NCBI GenBank assembly: GCA_002308935.1 | Contig: DBWN01000172.1 | Span: 33,291-39,492, forward strand | Length of the DNA stretch: 6,202 nt | Direction of reading: 5' to 3' | Source of the DNA: Bacteroidales bacterium UBA1237 | GTDB taxonomy: Bacteria > Bacteroidota > Bacteroidia > Bacteroidales > UBA932 | Shown here: in pieces, positions 5,442 to 6,202 of the stretch | Layout: each line of letters begins with the position of its first letter | How positions within the stretch are numbered: position 1 is the first letter of the stretch | Position numbers and translations under genes: made by a program | Notes under the pieces: generated by a model | Database searches by the model: none | What the model was told of the DNA's origin: nothing | What the model saw: only the letters and a program-made list of their open reading frames with translations

Positions 5442-6202
5442 ATGAAGAAGTTTAAAACAATCATCGTCGTATCGTTGCTTGCGATACTGTTCCTCGGAAC
5501 CTTCGTCTATCTGTACCAGAGATCGAAACCCAAGGAGATTCATTACGAAGAACTCGTCCCTTCTTTCAAGGACGTTCAGAGGACAGCTGTCGTCACTGGA
5601 AAGATCATTCCCAGAAACGAAGTGAATGTCAAGCCTCAGATCAGCGGAATCATTTCCGAAATATATAAGGAGGCTGGACAGCAGGTGACCGAGGGTGAGG
5701 TGATAGCGAAGGTGAAGGTCATCCCTGAGATGAGTTCACTCAGCTCCGCCCAGAGCCGTCTTCGTCTTGCTGAAATGAATCTCAAGCAGGCCCAGACCAA
5801 CTATGACAGGGAGAAGGCGCTGTATGACAGGCAGCTTGTAAGCGCTGAAGAGTATGATCAGGTCCGCCAGGCTCTGAATCAGGCCAAAGAGGAGTATGCC
5901 GCTGCAGAAGAGTCTCTTGAGGTTGTAAGGGACGGTGTCTCGAAAAGGAACGCCTCATCCAGCTCAACTCTCATCCGTTCGACGATTTCAGGACTGATCC
6001 TCGATGTCCCTGTGAAAGTCGGAAACTCGGTCATCCTGAGCAATACTTTCAACGACGGAACCACGATCGCCACGGTGGCGAACATGAACGATCTGATCTT
6101 CGACGGCAATGTTGACGAAACTGAGGTCGGAAGGCTTTCCGAGGGTATGCCTGTCGTCATAAAGATAGGTGCTCTTCAGGATTATTCCTTCGATGCCACT
6201 CT
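5442..6202 (+). CDS. MacA/HlyD-like periplasmic adaptor subunit, 3' end missing
   Basis: The frame runs open from ATG 5442 through the window end, giving 253 residues of a protein usually about 400 long. It would bridge the permease pair and an outer membrane TolC-like channel. Visible parts in order: a Lys-led membrane anchor at about 6-24 with no lipobox Cys, so it is anchored by the helix and not by lipid; a beta-strand and first half of the biotinyl-lipoyl-like domain (VTGKIIPRNEV, then VKPQISGIISEIY and GQQVTEGEVIAKV, to about 91); an alpha-hairpin coiled coil at about 100-165 rich in Ala, Gln and Glu; the second lipoyl half (RSTISGLILDVPVKVGNSV, 179-197); and the start of the beta-barrel domain (IFDGNVDETEVGRL, 219-232). 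The gap from the second permease is 36 nt, with an AAGGAAAA stretch about 15 nt before the ATG and no promoter box, so it is probably in the same operon. Confidence 0.92.
   Translation, partial: MKKFKTIIVVSLLAILFLGTFVYLYQRSKPKEIHYEELVPSFKDVQRTAVVTGKIIPRNEVNVKPQISGIISEIYKEAGQQVTEGEVIAKVKVIPEMSSLSSAQSRLRLAEMNLKQAQTNYDREKALYDRQLVSAEEYDQVRQALNQAKEEYAAAEESLEVVRDGVSKRNASSSSTLIRSTISGLILDVPVKVGNSVILSNTFNDGTTIATVANMNDLIFDGNVDETEVGRLSEGMPVVIKIGALQDYSFDAT

Overview
The window looks like chromosomal DNA of a Gram-negative Bacteroidota, probably Bacteroidales. I infer this from promoter-like sites of the form TAnnTTTG with an upstream TTG or TTTG, from mostly A-rich rather than Shine-Dalgarno leaders, and from protein sequences of the two-permease MacB-like export systems common in that phylum. 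No 16S or other species-level marker is present, so I go no further. Apart from one AT-rich intergenic stretch the sequence is of moderate GC, and I see no transposase, phage gene, CRISPR array, tRNA or rRNA.

Layout: (1) positions 1-339 hold the 3' end of an endonuclease/exonuclease/phosphatase-fold hydrolase on the + strand. (2) It converges, with a 15-nt gap, on an unrecognised membrane-anchored or secreted protein on the - strand (355-1092). (3) A 383-nt divergent intergenic region (1093-1475, about 32% GC over 1121-1470) holds a - strand promoter candidate for that gene, two tandem + strand promoter candidates, two inverted repeats, a possible six-codon leader peptide and an unusually strong ribosome binding site. 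(4) A DUF975-family polytopic membrane protein follows (1476-2069). (5) After a 76-nt spacer carrying a perfect GNRA-capped stem-loop comes a tightly packed set: ABC ATPase (2146-2868), two paralogous MacB/FtsX-type permeases (2878-4149 and 4146-5405, overlapping by ATGA) and a MacA/HlyD-like periplasmic adaptor (5442 to the end, cut by the window edge).

How the genes fit together: the last four genes encode most of a tripartite MacAB-type exporter. The ATPase would energise a heterodimer of the two permeases, and the adaptor would link them to a TolC-like outer membrane channel, which is not in the window and would be expected downstream. The substrate cannot be read from the sequence. The DUF975 gene lies upstream in the same direction and may be co-transcribed, but this is not shown.

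The coding content is ordinary. I do not see a clearly new system. The least explained parts are the structured intergenic region 1093-1475, the stem-loop before the ABC operon, the unrecognised - strand gene, and the cysteine asymmetry between the two permeases.
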